Shown: positions 22,060-32,033 of the stretch, in pieces
Numbering within the stretch: position 1 is the stretch's first letter
Layout of the letters: each line of letters starts with the position of its first letter
DNA from: Tetrapyrgos nigripes
Taxonomy: Eukaryota; Basidiomycota; Agaricomycetes; Agaricales; Campanellaceae
NCBI GenBank assembly: GCA_013368315.1
Contig: JAACJM010000044.1
Coordinates: 62,001-126,000, forward strand
Direction of reading: 5' to 3'
Length of the DNA stretch: 64,000 nucleotides
The notes under the pieces: generated by a model
The model's input: only the letters and a program-made list of their open reading frames with translations
What the model was told of the DNA's origin: nothing
Database searches by the model: none
Position numbers and translations under genes: made by a program

Positions 22060-25000
22060 TCAGGAGAAACGCTTGATCTTATCAGCGGAGAGAGCTTTCG
22101 TAAGTATATCCGCAAGTTGATCATTAGTTGACACATGTTTAACTCGTATGTATCGTTGATGTATCCGATCAGTAAGAAAGTTTTTACGGATATTGAAATG
22201 CTTAGTTCTCTGAGTATGTTGTTCTTCAGGAGCACGTATAATTGCCAAAGTAGATGCACTATCTGAGTTGATAAGTACTGGCTCCTGTTCGGTATTTAGA
22301 ATTTCTTCTATAAAACCTTTCAAATAAATAGCTTCTTGTGAGGCATGTGCGAGTGCGCAAAGTTCAGCCTCAGTAACTGATAAAGTTACCAGTGTGCCTC
22401 GCTTACTTGACCAAGAAATAAGCAATTCAGCAAATTTGAATGCATAGCCCATGATTGGTTTATTGCCATACGTGGACATACCATCAGAGTTGGCAAATCC
22501 ATAAGTAGAAGTAATAGTAGGGCTCCCTAGGTTGAGCCAGTAATCGCAAGTTCCTTTTAGATAAAGATAGCATTGTTTAGCTGCAGCGTAATGCTCTTCA
22601 CCTGGATCATTAAGGTATCTTGCTAGTTGACCAGTACAATATGCAATGTCTGGCCTAGTACAGTCAGCGACATATCGTAAACCACCGACTAGTGACATAT
22701 AGTGTTTAATAGCAGTGGCGTCCCGTTGCGGTTCGCTCCCAGGTCTAGGGCTAAGATTTTGCCCAGGTAGCATAGGTGTACGGCATGAATGTAATTGGTC
22801 AAAATTGTATCGTTTGAGAATATTCTCAATGTAATGTTTCTGACGGAGTTTAATAGTATGATTATTCCTATCTCGTTGAATTTCCATACCGAGAATCCAG
22901 TGGATTTCTCCACCGTCAGTGACTTGGACGTGTCCACTAAGTGCAGTAACAAAAGCTTGTGCAGTAGCTTTGTTGATAGTACATAAAGTAATGTCATCGA
23001 CGTGACAAGATAGTATTAAAATGAGTTTATTCTCATGATATCGGTAGAATACCGCATTATCGTAAGTAGACTTCTTAAGTCCTAGTAACTTTATGAGAAT
23101 ATTGCATAATTTTTCATACCATCGACGACCAGCTTGTTTCAGCCCATATAGAGTCTTTCTGAGTTTAAGTACGTGGCCTTCAGGTAAGTTAGGTAGTAAA
23201 TTACCCGGAGGTGGATGAAGGTATAATGTTTCCTCGTCAGTAACGTTTCCGTAAAGATAGGCAGATTTAATATCAATCTGAGTAGTTTCATAGTCTAATG
23301 AAGCTGCAAGAGCAAGTATAAAACGTGTACTGCTCATGCGTGCTACAGGGGCAAAGATATCATTTGCGTAGTAATCAATGCCTTCTTGTTGACTAAAGCC
23401 TTGTGCTACTAGTCTAGATTTCAATTTGGTCTGTTTGCCAAGTTCGTACTTAGTTTTGTAGACAAATCTGGAACCAATGATATTCGCATCAGCAGGAGGT
23501 TTGACGTATTCCCAGGTTCCCAGACTTTCTAGAGATTCTATCTCAGCTTTCATGGAATCAAACCATGCATCACGTTGTGGATGATTGAGTACATCCTTAA
23601 ATGAAATTGGATCGCCAACGTTATCAGCGTAGTAAACATTGAATTCTGTTAAGAAGAAAGCAATGTTTTGTTCAACTTCATCGTAAAGTAAACCTCTGGC
23701 TTCTTGGATCCTTTTTGATCGTCTTGGGCCATCAGGTTGTTTAGTTTCGTCTTCGTTGACATCCATTGGTTCAGGTTCGTGTTCCTGAGAAGTTGGAGTT
23801 TCAGTTGTATTTTCTTCTGTAGTTTCTAATGGTTCTTGATTTTTGTTTTGTAACTCCCCTTCAACTTGCGATTTGGACGTTAAGAATTGCAAGCTGCGTT
23901 CTACATTCACTTTAGTACCAAAGTAGACATAATGGCCTTTTGAATGATCGTCAAAGCCTAACCAAACTCCACGTTTTCCTTTAGGAGTTAGTTTACTAGT
24001 TCTTGCTTCGTCATATACAATGCAAGGTGTACCAAAGCTATGTAGATTGTCTAAGTTTGCGTTAACACCGTAACGTTTAAAATAGGGAGTTTGCATTTTT
24101 AATGCAGTTTTTGGAGATCTATTAAGTATGTACATAGTATAAAGTCCTGCATGCCACCATAAACGATTAGGTAGTTTTCCAGTATGCAGATTAACACGAA
24201 TACCATTCATGATATGTTGATATATGTTTTCAGCAACTCCGTTTTGCTGAGGCGTGTCATGAACTGTATAACGTGCAATTGTACCTTGTGCTTTCAGGTA
24301 GTTTTTGAATGCACCCGAAGTAAATACGGCATCGTTGTCTGATTGTAGAATTTTAACTTTGATACCATATTGCGTAAATAGTTCAGTAGTAAATGTAACC
24401 CATTGGGTATAAGCTTCGTCTTTTGTTTTAAGTGGAGATAATATTAACCAACGCGTACAGTCGTCGACGATGGTTAACCAGTATTTGTAGCCTTCAATAG
24501 AGGCAGTTCGTAATGGACCAAATATATCAATATGAAAATGGTCTCCGAAGTTTTCTGCTAATTCTGAAGTTCGTTGTTTCAGAACAGAAAGTCTGTGTAT
24601 ATTATTGATGATGCAGTCTTCGCATTGAGTTTCTGTCCAATCATCAATAATGATTGTAATAATAGATTTATCTGTTTTTAGTAATGTTTTTAGATTTGTA
24701 TAACTCATATGACCAATTTGTTTGTGAAGTTCGTATAAACTTAAAGTAGCAACGTTATCACTCAATTTTTTAGTTGTGATGGAGTAAAGTTTGGCGCTCT
24801 CGTGTATAACGCCAATCAAATTGTCCTTGTCATTACGTATTGTACATAAATGATCATGAAAAGTAAAAGTATAGTCCGCTTTTTGTGAAATACTGATTAA
24901 AGTAAACGGAAGTTTTGAGTTATAGTATACATTTTTAAGAGTGATCGATGAAGACTCACCATTGTCCTTCCTAATTTCTACCCGCATATCGCCTGCTAAT

Positions 25001-26505
25001 CGAAGATCTAGATGCTCTGAATTGGCAACAGTTAAAGTTATGGCAGGCGTAGTATGAACGTTAAAAAGTAAGTTAAGATACGGTGTACAGTGTATAGTAG
25101 CACCAGAATCAATGATATGCGTATGATCTTGGTCAGAGATCGCGGTAAAAGCAGGTAGGGAAATATGATGACTCACTGGAGTCTCTGAGTCTTCCATCTC
25201 AACATCGCCCGAAGAAATCAACTGTACCCAGTCCGATTGCGAAGTTGACGTAGTCACAATTTGAGAAGAAGAAGACGCAGGCATGGAGATGGCAACTGAT
25301 GCATTCTCCTTGGTCTTGCCTTTGTTGGATTGTTTAGTAATCCCTTTCTTCTTCATAGCTTCTTTGGACTTTTCAGTCCAAGGTTCTGGGCACGTCAGGG
25401 TCGTATGACCCATCTTGTTGCAGTTGAAGCACTTCCGATCCTTTTTGACATCAGAAGGCTTTTGGAACGGCGCTGCGGCGTTAGCGCGTTCCCCTTTTGA
25501 CTTGTCCGATCGTTGAGCACCGCCTTGACTAGTGCTACCGGACTTCTTGTCGGATTTCTTCGAAGGATAAGTTCGAGCATTGCTCAAACGATAGTTGGTG
25601 AATTCCTTCTTTAGCCGCACAATGAGGTCAACGGCTCTGTATACGGGTTTCTCCCCTTCAGCTGCAGTAGTGGCATCCCATGTAGCTGCAGCTGCATCCA
25701 CAGTTGCTTCGTAAGAACTGCGAACAAAGTGATAGTGTGGAGGAATAATCCCCACTAGAGCTGAGTAAAAAACTTGATCTGAGACATCTATGTCTCTCTT
25801 CTTGATAGAAGCCCACAGATCCTGAGCTTCATCGAGGAGCTTATCAAACTCCCAGACTGGTTTACGTAAGTTGAAGAGTTTCCACAGCTCGTTAGACTCT
25901 TGAACTGTGGATGAAGGGTCAAAACGTTGTTTGAGCTTCTCGATAAGCTCTATCACATCCGACTCTTCGATGTAGTGGATCATGATTTTATCATCAATTT
26001 TGCCTGTAATAGCGTTAAAACAGGCTAGTTTGACAGTATTACCAGGATGTAACCCGGAACTTTTAAAGTGTTGGTGACGAATCACCCGTATAGCGTTATT
26101 AACGCGGAAGTACCACATTTTCCAATTCTCACTGCCAGTAAGAACTGTCAGGGAATCAAAAGCTTTGTTGATGTCGCTGAGCGGCATCACGTAGTTGGGG
26201 TTTGTGTTTTCGGGCACAGATAATGCGACCGACGAAGTAGAGGTAGATGGAGGAGATGATGGTGAAGTAGGGGCAGTATCCCGAACATCAGTCCTAGTAT
26301 TTTCGCCAGCATCAGACATAATGGGATCAAGTGGGAATGGAAGAGGGTTTTGGAAGAAAGGATCAAGTGGTTGTGCTTGTGAAGTAGATGATACGGGCGG
26401 AGTAGGAGTTTGGGTACCAGAGGGGTGTGCACTAGAGTGGTGACTGGTAGTAGGAAGTGGGATATCTGGGGCTGATCCTTGAGATCGAGTTTGTCGACTA
26501 GTCAT
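22060..26505 (-). CDS. copia Gag-Pol polyprotein, 1481 residues, intact
   Basis: One uninterrupted frame. The N-terminal Gag region ends in a CCHC knuckle 'CFNCNKMGHTTLTC' near residue 358, which binds RNA. The aspartic protease has 'IIDSGATIH' near 465. The pre-integrase zinc region has 'HKQIGH ... CEDC' (about 593-630). The integrase core shows D ('HIDIFGP', about 657), D ('LQSDNDAVF', about 720) and E ('NGVAENIY', about 757). The reverse transcriptase has 'DIKSAYLYG' (about 1078) and 'CHVDDITL' (about 1165). RNase H has 'NSDG', 'SVTEAELCALAHA' and 'NSDSAST' (about 1337-1413). Gag and Pol share one frame, so no programmed frameshift is needed, as in many copia elements. The start is the first ATG, 93 bases inside the 5' LTR. 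Confidence 0.95.
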   Translation of the reverse strand: MTSRQTRSQGSAPDIPLPTTSHHSSAHPSGTQTPTPPVSSTSQAQPLDPFFQNPLPFPLDPIMSDAGENTRTDVRDTAPTSPSSPPSTSTSSVALSVPENTNPNYVMPLSDINKAFDSLTVLTGSENWKMWYFRVNNAIRVIRHQHFKSSGLHPGNTVKLACFNAITGKIDDKIMIHYIEESDVIELIEKLKQRFDPSSTVQESNELWKLFNLRKPVWEFDKLLDEAQDLWASIKKRDIDVSDQVFYSALVGIIPPHYHFVRSSYEATVDAAAATWDATTAAEGEKPVYRAVDLIVRLKKEFTNYRLSNARTYPSKKSDKKSGSTSQGGAQRSDKSKGERANAAAPFQKPSDVKKDRKCFNCNKMGHTTLTCPEPWTEKSKEAMKKKGITKQSNKGKTKENASVAISMPASSSSQIVTTSTSQSDWVQLISSGDVEMEDSETPVSHHISLPAFTAISDQDHTHIIDSGATIHCTPYLNLLFNVHTTPAITLTVANSEHLDLRLAGDMRVEIRKDNGESSSITLKNVYYNSKLPFTLISISQKADYTFTFHDHLCTIRNDKDNLIGVIHESAKLYSITTKKLSDNVATLSLYELHKQIGHMSYTNLKTLLKTDKSIITIIIDDWTETQCEDCIINNIHRLSVLKQRTSELAENFGDHFHIDIFGPLRTASIEGYKYWLTIVDDCTRWLILSPLKTKDEAYTQWVTFTTELFTQYGIKVKILQSDNDAVFTSGAFKNYLKAQGTIARYTVHDTPQQNGVAENIYQHIMNGIRVNLHTGKLPNRLWWHAGLYTMYILNRSPKTALKMQTPYFKRYGVNANLDNLHSFGTPCIVYDEARTSKLTPKGKRGVWLGFDDHSKGHYVYFGTKVNVERSLQFLTSKSQVEGELQNKNQEPLETTEENTTETPTSQEHEPEPMDVNEDETKQPDGPRRSKRIQEARGLLYDEVEQNIAFFLTEFNVYYADNVGDPISFKDVLNHPQRDAWFDSMKAEIESLESLGTWEYVKPPADANIIGSRFVYKTKYELGKQTKLKSRLVAQGFSQQEGIDYYANDIFAPVARMSSTRFILALAASLDYETTQIDIKSAYLYGNVTDEETLYLHPPPGNLLPNLPEGHVLKLRKTLYGLKQAGRRWYEKLCNILIKLLGLKKSTYDNAVFYRYHENKLILILSCHVDDITLCTINKATAQAFVTALSGHVQVTDGGEIHWILGMEIQRDRNNHTIKLRQKHYIENILKRYNFDQLHSCRTPMLPGQNLSPRPGSEPQRDATAIKHYMSLVGGLRYVADCTRPDIAYCTGQLARYLNDPGEEHYAAAKQCYLYLKGTCDYWLNLGSPTITSTYGFANSDGMSTYGNKPIMGYAFKFAELLISWSSKRGTLVTLSVTEAELCALAHASQEAIYLKGFIEEILNTEQEPVLINSDSASTLAIIRAPEEQHTQRTKHFNIRKNFLTDRIHQRYIRVKHVSTNDQLADILTKALSADKIKRFS

Positions 26506-26586
26506 ATACTAGTCCAAGAACAGAGTACGAGTAGAGAGTAAAGCAGAGTAGAACAAGTGTTTATCAGAGTTATAGCAAGCTAGGCG

Positions 26587-26598
26587 GGGCCCATAACC
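26587..26598 (-). other. primer binding site, internal initiator-tRNA type
   Basis: On the element strand the bases directly after the 5' LTR are GGTTATGGGCCC. They are complementary to the anticodon stem-loop region of initiator tRNA-Met (GGGCCCAUAACC) rather than to a tRNA 3' end. Priming by an internally cleaved half-tRNA is established for Drosophila copia and yeast Ty5. Confidence 0.75.
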
Positions 26599-26833
26599 TA
26601 TTAGACTTAGGTTATCTTAGCGAATAGTCTTAGTGAGAGTCACAAAGTGGGGGGTAAGAGCGTGCGAACGTATCTCGCTTGACTCTCAAGTATATATCAT
26701 TAATCAAAGTAGTATAATAATATAAATAGTCTAAGTATATCCGTATGATCATTTGACCGTATGTCTGCAGTACCTGATTGATACCGTATGCATAGTAGCT
26801 TAGTAACTTGATCATTATCATTTAATTCCAACA
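26599..26833 (-). repeat. copia 5' LTR (235 bp)
   Basis: This is the upstream LTR of the minus-strand element and contains its promoter. Two differences from the 3' LTR were seen. It ends at the GGGAT duplication (26834-26838). Confidence 0.93.
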
Positions 26834-26838
26834 GGGAT
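26834..26838 (+). repeat. copia target-site duplication, right
   Basis: GGGAT, matching 21792-21796. Confidence 0.85.
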
Positions 26839-27480
26839 GGTAGATGAGGGTGACCTAGGGATCCGCCCAGTGGGATCAGTGACGGCGACCAGAAAATCAG
26901 CGGTCGTTTGTCGATCGGCGGACTCGTAGCCCATATCGATGAAGTATTGCCGAGCGGATGATGCAGCGCCAAAAAAGGCGAGTTTGCCCTCATAGATAAC
27001 GCAGACCTGTTACAACTTATGCGCGTGAGAACCAGAAAGGAAGAAAGAACTTGATTATGCACCTTGTCGAAATACTTGTAGAGGTTCTCTCCAGTCTCGT
27101 ATAACGACGCTATTGTCGTCATCTTCCCCAGGTCTGTCGCTGCCCTCAAGGCACGAACGTATTCCAGTGGAGTAGAAGCATCCAAACCACGTGTAGAGCT
27201 ACAATTTTGATCACTATCGGCATATGTCCTGAAGCAACGTTCAGAGCTAGACATTTACTCACTTATCCCAACTGACGATCCTTACCCTTGCTGCTAATAC
27301 CTCACAAATCGAACTCGTTTCTTCTCACCTCCCGAGACACCTCGTATAGCTGTGTCTCCGACTAAAGTGTTCTTCGCGTGTGTCAGACCAAAGACACTCA
27401 GAAGATGGGTGGTGACAGTATGAACGGATGAGGTGATGTTGATAGTTGAGGTGGCCTGCTCGATGCAGTCTGTAGAAGTA
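26839..27480 (-). pseudogene. PDR-type ABC transporter remnant, upstream piece
   Basis: Reading leftward, the frame shows '[20 protein letters not shown]' and the ABC signature 'VSGGEKKRV'. Then come '[13 protein letters not shown]', 'STRGLDASTPLEYVRALRAAT' (D-loop region), 'ASLYETGENLYKYFDKV', 'CVIYEGKLAFFG' (H-loop region) and 'DFLVAVTDPTGRIPRSP'. That is the second half of nucleotide-binding domain 1 of a fungal multidrug efflux pump. One base is missing after KKRV (near 27311), throwing the frame into a stop. Two introns remain recognisable, about 27205-27265 and 27010-27065. Walker A and everything upstream are not found. The gene was therefore already broken, or became so independently, besides the copia insertion. 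Confidence 0.75.
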
Positions 27481-27605
27481 CTCGGTAAGTCGATGAAAGA
27501 GATAAGTAAAAGAAGACAAGGGGAAAACGTACGCCTTTAGTTCTTGGTCCCAGCTCGGGTAATACACTCCTCCGCCTCCTCGCCCAGGTTCCTCTGCGTC
27601 TTCTC

Positions 27606-28129
27606 TCATACATTCGCACCCATAATCAAACCCACTTCCGCGTTCTTTTCCTTTTTCCTTCCCATCTCCGTTCTCGCTTTACCAAAGTCGTCGGTGGACG
27701 ATTTACCCAGAGGTGCGGTTAAGGGAGAGTTGGGCCAGTGCAAGACGGAGCGTAACTTGGAGCTACCACAGCTGAAGCAACGTTGCGTACGGGACGTATG
27801 AAGAAAGGAAGAGGGGAGAGAGATTGATGAAAAAGTCGAGGTCTTGATAGCCTCGATGTACTTGCGCCAGGACGACACTGACGTGGCGAATGCCAGCCTG
27901 AAGCAGTTGTAGCTCCCGTAGGGAAGTCTATACGACGATATGACGAGAGTCACGCAAAAGTTTTGAGCAGAGACTTAACGTACTCACTGCCAACGGTTCC
28001 AATCACTGGTCGGGCCGCGGATATAGACAGAGAGGTTATGAGGTAGGAGGAGGAGGAGATGAAGGTCTGAAGGAGGTTGGCTATGCCTTCTGCGACGAGG
28101 TGAGGAGGGACAAGGAATGCGTAGTTCAT
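27606..28129 (-). pseudogene. unidentified coding-like fragment
   Basis: From an ATG at 28129 the frame reads 'MNYAFLVPPHLVAEGIANLL' and 'SSYLITSLSISAARPVIGTV' up to a GTGAGT donor at 27987. Beyond a plausible acceptor, another phase has 'AGIRHVSVVLAQVHRGYQDL' and 'FFINLSPLFLSSYVPYATLL', which looks protein-like but is one base out of phase. The family is not recognised. It may be a decayed gene next to the ABC remnant or an upstream part unrelated to it. Confidence 0.3.
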
Positions 28130-28962
28130 CGAATAGATTCTCCAGTAGAGTGTCGGCTTAGTGAGAAGGTCTGTGTGAAATTCCCACGATTTCTTCCGCG
28201 ACTCGAAGAGCCTTTACATGAGGGTATGTACTGGCCTGCAAATTCGAAATTTCAGTGACTGTCTGTCAATTTTGCCTGCTATTCCCAAGCTATTCCCAAG
28301 CTATTTCTTATGTGTATGGTGTTCCATTCCGACTACGCCAATATCAGTGAGTGGCTGCTATTTTTTGATGGGTAGCTTGCTGATCTTTGGTATAAGACTC
28401 CACAGGACATAACGCCGGACTTTTCAGACCTGTTCTTGACATGTCTTCTCCTAGAACAGTTGGCGTCCACGCGGATTTTGGTGTCTCAGACTCGAAAAGG
28501 AACTCATCACGTGTGCATCACGTTTCCTAAACGCGTCGTGTCAAGTCCCTATTTACGAAGAACCCCTAAGCACCCTGATTCTCATTTACGAGGTACGATT
28601 CATAGATACTACGAAGAGAAACATACTCAGGGTGGTTGGTGAAGCAATTGTATGTCTCAAGAAAGCTGTACTCGGCAGAAGATCAGCGGGATACAGTCTT
28701 ACAGAGTCTGACTTTTGAATCAGGAAAATGGGGTGGGAGTCAAGACATCTTTACATTACCGATAGCAGGCTGTACTGGCTGTGTAAAAGTTGGGGACTTT
28801 GAATGCGCTGAGAAAGTAATAAGTCGACATGAATCAGGATCTCTCGGATTCATTGCCCCACGATTCGTATAAGATCTGTAGACTCAGTCTCAGGATGATG
28901 CAATCCCCAACGACGTATTTAAGCTGCACTAAGGGCAATGATTTATCTAACACTTTACCCAC
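28130..28962. other. intergenic, no supported gene
   Basis: Short frames at 28218-28412, 28436-28642 and 28636-28872 have no recognisable domain or splice logic. The last 40 bases include GTATTTAAG (28914), a weak TATA-like word for the downstream secreted-protein gene. Confidence 0.4.
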
Positions 28963-30002
28963 ATGATGCAAACCGTTCTCCACTTCGCATTCTTCAACTT
29001 AGCTATTCAAGTGTCAGGTATATGGTGTACTCCAATCAGCGAAGAAGTCGTCACCATCGGTTCTCGTGCCGGGGGAGTCACAGTAATCGACGATGGCTCG
29101 AACATTCCCACTGGACAGAAGCGTAATCAGGGAAACCTCTCCAATGGTTGGCTCTGGCAGAACACTGGTGAGTCCTTTAATATTCAGGCCATGTAAGAAG
29201 ATTTACAGTATGTATTTCAAGGTCTTTTGACTCATGGATGCACGGATTCGGGAATTCACATCTCGGACTGCTATGGAATGCAACTATCCAGCAAAACAAA
29301 TGAGAATCTCGAACGTGACTTACCTCCCGGTGCTACCCCACGTCAAAGAATCGAAATAGCTTCTGGACAGAGAGGAGTAGCCGGGGAGACCCATTCGTTC
29401 GAGTGGAAATACTAGCAAGTCTTTTTAGCTTGTTCATTCAAAGTTATTTAGTTGCTTACCCTCGAGTGATTTTGCAGCCTCTCTCCTCGAACTGGCACTG
29501 CCAACGGCTTCTTCCATCTCATGCAGCTCTTAAACGAGAATCCTGATGGGAAAGTCCAAAATGGTCCAGTTATCACCCTAGATGCCCGGAACGGCAGAGT
29601 GTATATCAATGATTTCTACAGTCAGGGTTGCTCTGGGAGTAGCTGTCCTTCTATGCCCTTCTCGAGCTTCGCGGGACATACCACTTTACACCGGGCCACG
29701 GTGACTTATGGACACAAGGGATATTTCTTGTATACGATACAAGACGCTGATAGTGGGAAGCAACTACTGAAGTACGAGGTTCATGGGATCATGGGGACTG
29801 GTGGACCGTGAGTCACTTCGTATCACTCGCAGCCTTGTAAATGCTCAAATAGGGATTTAATAGGGTCAAATTTGGTACATACCGAGCAGCGGTGCTTGGC
29901 ATGACGGCCTCCTAGTGAGTCTAGACTTTCATCAGTCCTGTTTGTAACCTGCTAATGAGAATTACTAGTGCTGCCGTCGGTGACTTTAAGCAGCTAAGCT
30001 GA
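28963..30002 (+). CDS. secreted jelly-roll protein, PL20 (glucuronan lyase)-like
   Basis: Five exons (28963-29167, 29222-29414, 29478-29807, 29864-29914, 29969-30002) give 270 residues. A signal peptide ('TVLHFAFFNLAIQVSG') is followed by a beta-rich domain with 'RQRIEIASGQ', 'GETHSFEWKY', 'GFFHLMQLLNENPDGK', 'GPVITLDARNGRVYI' and 'VKFGTYRAAVLGM'. This layout resembles fungal family 20 polysaccharide lyases and related concanavalin-like secreted proteins that act on glucuronan in cell walls. That assignment rests on motif memory and is moderate. The second intron appears to use a GC donor (TA|GCAAGT at 29415); with it the TAG stop disappears and the frame is restored. There are two Cys pairs ('CTDSGIHISDC', 'CSGSSC'). 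It has no cytosolic neighbours of related function. Confidence 0.65.
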
Positions 30003-31541
30003 GCGGAATATGTGGCGAACATATCGTTTTGTAGTTACCTTATACTGCTTTTGAATTCTATACACACTCCTGTATGTCATTATATCGTCTTCTGCTTAAC
30101 GAAACCAGGGATCATAGGGTAGCAAGACTGAAAATCAACTGAATTTCGAAAACAAGTAGTGGGACGACTCATACTCGAGAGGACCGTTGAATTACATGGT
30201 ACTGATCAGCAATTCCACGATCCCGGATACTAAGCCTGATATCATGTTAAAATATTTAAATAATCAAAGATAATTCCATCCTCCCTCTCGCTCTTCAACC
30301 GTGGTGGGGACTGAATTTAGAGAGCTAGGTACATGAAATGTGAGTCAGCCCGAATCAAAGTCCTACCGGCCGTGAAAACACTCACAAGGGGTCAAGTAGA
30401 ACAATTGACGAGTGTCATTGGCCCCGACCCTTTCCAAGGTCAACTTTTGGTAAGTAGAATTCGAGGAGAAGTAAGTGAGTGCAGGTTTCGAATCTCATCA
30501 AGGAGTGATACTTACCGGTCCGTGAGTAGTATCATGACCAGCGGGATTGATGGGCCAAGCGGTCAATGCCAATCCAGAGACGCTCTCGAGGAGGCTAAGT
30601 GGAAAGATAACGACAGAGAACGATTGGAAATGATATTATCGACTTACTGGAAAGGCCCAGTGGTACTGGAAGCATTGGCCGAGGTGATATTCCAGGCGGT
30701 ATGGCACTTCATCCCTGGCTATATATAAGGTGGGTCTCAATCGGAAGTTCGCAAAGCAACCGTGGCTCTAAGTCTTCGCCACCTGATTTTGCAATGTTAG
30801 TGATATGATCCAGGGACTCTTACGCTCGGAATACTCCTCACAGCGGCAGAAGCTCCAGCTGCTGGGTTTTAATTCATGAATTATCGGGTACATATCTAAA
30901 AATACAAATCATCCTATAGAATCTGGACGGCGAGGTGTAAAAGAACCGCTGATTTGGTTCGGGTTCAGGAGACTCTAAGATGATTAAGTAGTGAGAAAGG
31001 TACTGAATCAAGGCAAGCTTTCGCGTTACCGTGAAATACCAGGCTCTTGAGCACTTGGTGAGCACGCAGGCGTCAGTCAAGATCAAGAAACAGCACACTA
31101 AGCAAGCTTGCGCGTTACTAAGGATGCCGACTTACAATCAGTCAAGATGTAAGGTTCAAATACAGATGTGTATTGCGAGGTAGGATAAAGTTATTACAAG
31201 AGTACATACCAAGATACTTATATATGTAATTAGTGAGTCATTAGAACTATCTAGAATAGACGGAACTTTCATCAGAATGTTGTAGAAAAGGAAAGAAAGA
31301 AAGAGAAAATGGATGCCCGAGGCATGCCCGAAGCATCAATTACATTGCAAGTACGGTAAATTGAGACGTAGCAAACTCAAAGAAACAGAATACAAGATAC
31401 TTACATTGTTCCATTACACGAGGTATATCTCTTATCCCGCCTCGGCTCTCCTCCACTTACCCTCGCCCTTCCGTCCGACTTCCTTCCATGGTTTCCCATC
31501 AATCTTAAATTGCTCTCGACGTCATTGTTTTCCATCCTATC
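30003..31541. other. intergenic, no supported gene
   Basis: A 131-residue frame at 30333-30728 has no recognisable domain and no splice or promoter support. Two copies of an 'AGCTT(T/G)CGCGTTAC' phrase occur near 31016 and 31107. The rest is unremarkable AT-rich DNA. Confidence 0.4.
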
Positions 31542-32033
31542 TCAAGTTTCCGAGCCAGCATTTGGATTCGGGGTCGGTAAAATTTGTGGATACGACATTG
31601 CCGACGTAGCTGAAGGCTGTTGTGTGCCAACCATTTCTATCGGGTGTTCTGAACGTCGAGGCGGCGATAAACCAGATTGAATGACACCAGGTTGGAAGTT
31701 TGAAGGGGAGTAGTAATTATTGGCTCCGTCGGACACGGACACATCTCTGTCGCGCATGCTAGTTTTCTTGCTTTCGCAGCATGAACAGAGCACTGTAATA
31801 TGTAGAAAAATGAAAAGATGAGGATCCAAATTCTTAAGTAGTGAAATGCCTGAGATTGGAAACGTACTGCAAGGGCCGTCTAAGGCTGAATGGAGTCAGA
31901 ATGAATGACCCAGGAACTCGTAAGTACTTGAGCGAACTGTGGAAGAGAGAGAAGATGGGATGTACAGTTACTCACGAATACATAGACAAAAGAAGCCCAA
32001 ACAGTCCAAATCGCAACAGAAACAGTCTGCCAT
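31542..32033 (-). CDS. candidate small Cys-rich protein with a micro-exon
   Basis: Three exons on the minus strand (32033-31976, 31885-31868, 31792-31542) join in frame to 108 residues. The N-terminus is strikingly Cys-rich: 'MADCFCCDLDCLGFFCLCI', then 'PLDGPC' from an 18-base middle exon, then 'MLCSCCESKKTS'. A Ser/Pro-rich, low-complexity tail follows ('SPPRRSEHPIEMVGTQQPS', 'YPQILPTPNPNAGSET'). No signal peptide is evident. The Cys-rich hydrophobic start could be a palmitoylated membrane anchor or a metal-binding cap. I know of small basidiomycete proteins with such N-termini but assign no function. The splice model is hand-made, and only the last exon has a long open frame. Confidence 0.4.

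Larger units (their letters stand above)
21797..26833 (-). mobile_element. complete Ty1/copia LTR retrotransposon
   Basis: A 5037-bp element with 235-bp LTRs at both ends, 5-bp GGGAT duplications and one continuous Gag-Pol frame. It also has a primer binding site next to the 5' LTR and a purine tract next to the 3' LTR. It reads on the minus strand. I saw only two base differences between the LTRs (at the 21943/26745 and 21966/26768 positions), which indicates recent insertion. The domain order protease, integrase, reverse transcriptase, RNase H places it in Ty1/copia (Pseudoviridae-type), not gypsy. All catalytic motifs are intact, so it may be active. It sits inside the reading frame of a PDR-type ABC transporter remnant. 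Confidence 0.95.

Noticed and set aside
26195..26443. Plus-strand frame opposite the Gag start
   Set aside because: Antisense shadow of the low-complexity Ser/Pro-rich N-terminus of the copia polyprotein.
30333..30728. 131-residue plus-strand frame
   Set aside because: No domain, no promoter word and no conserved composition; length alone is not enough.
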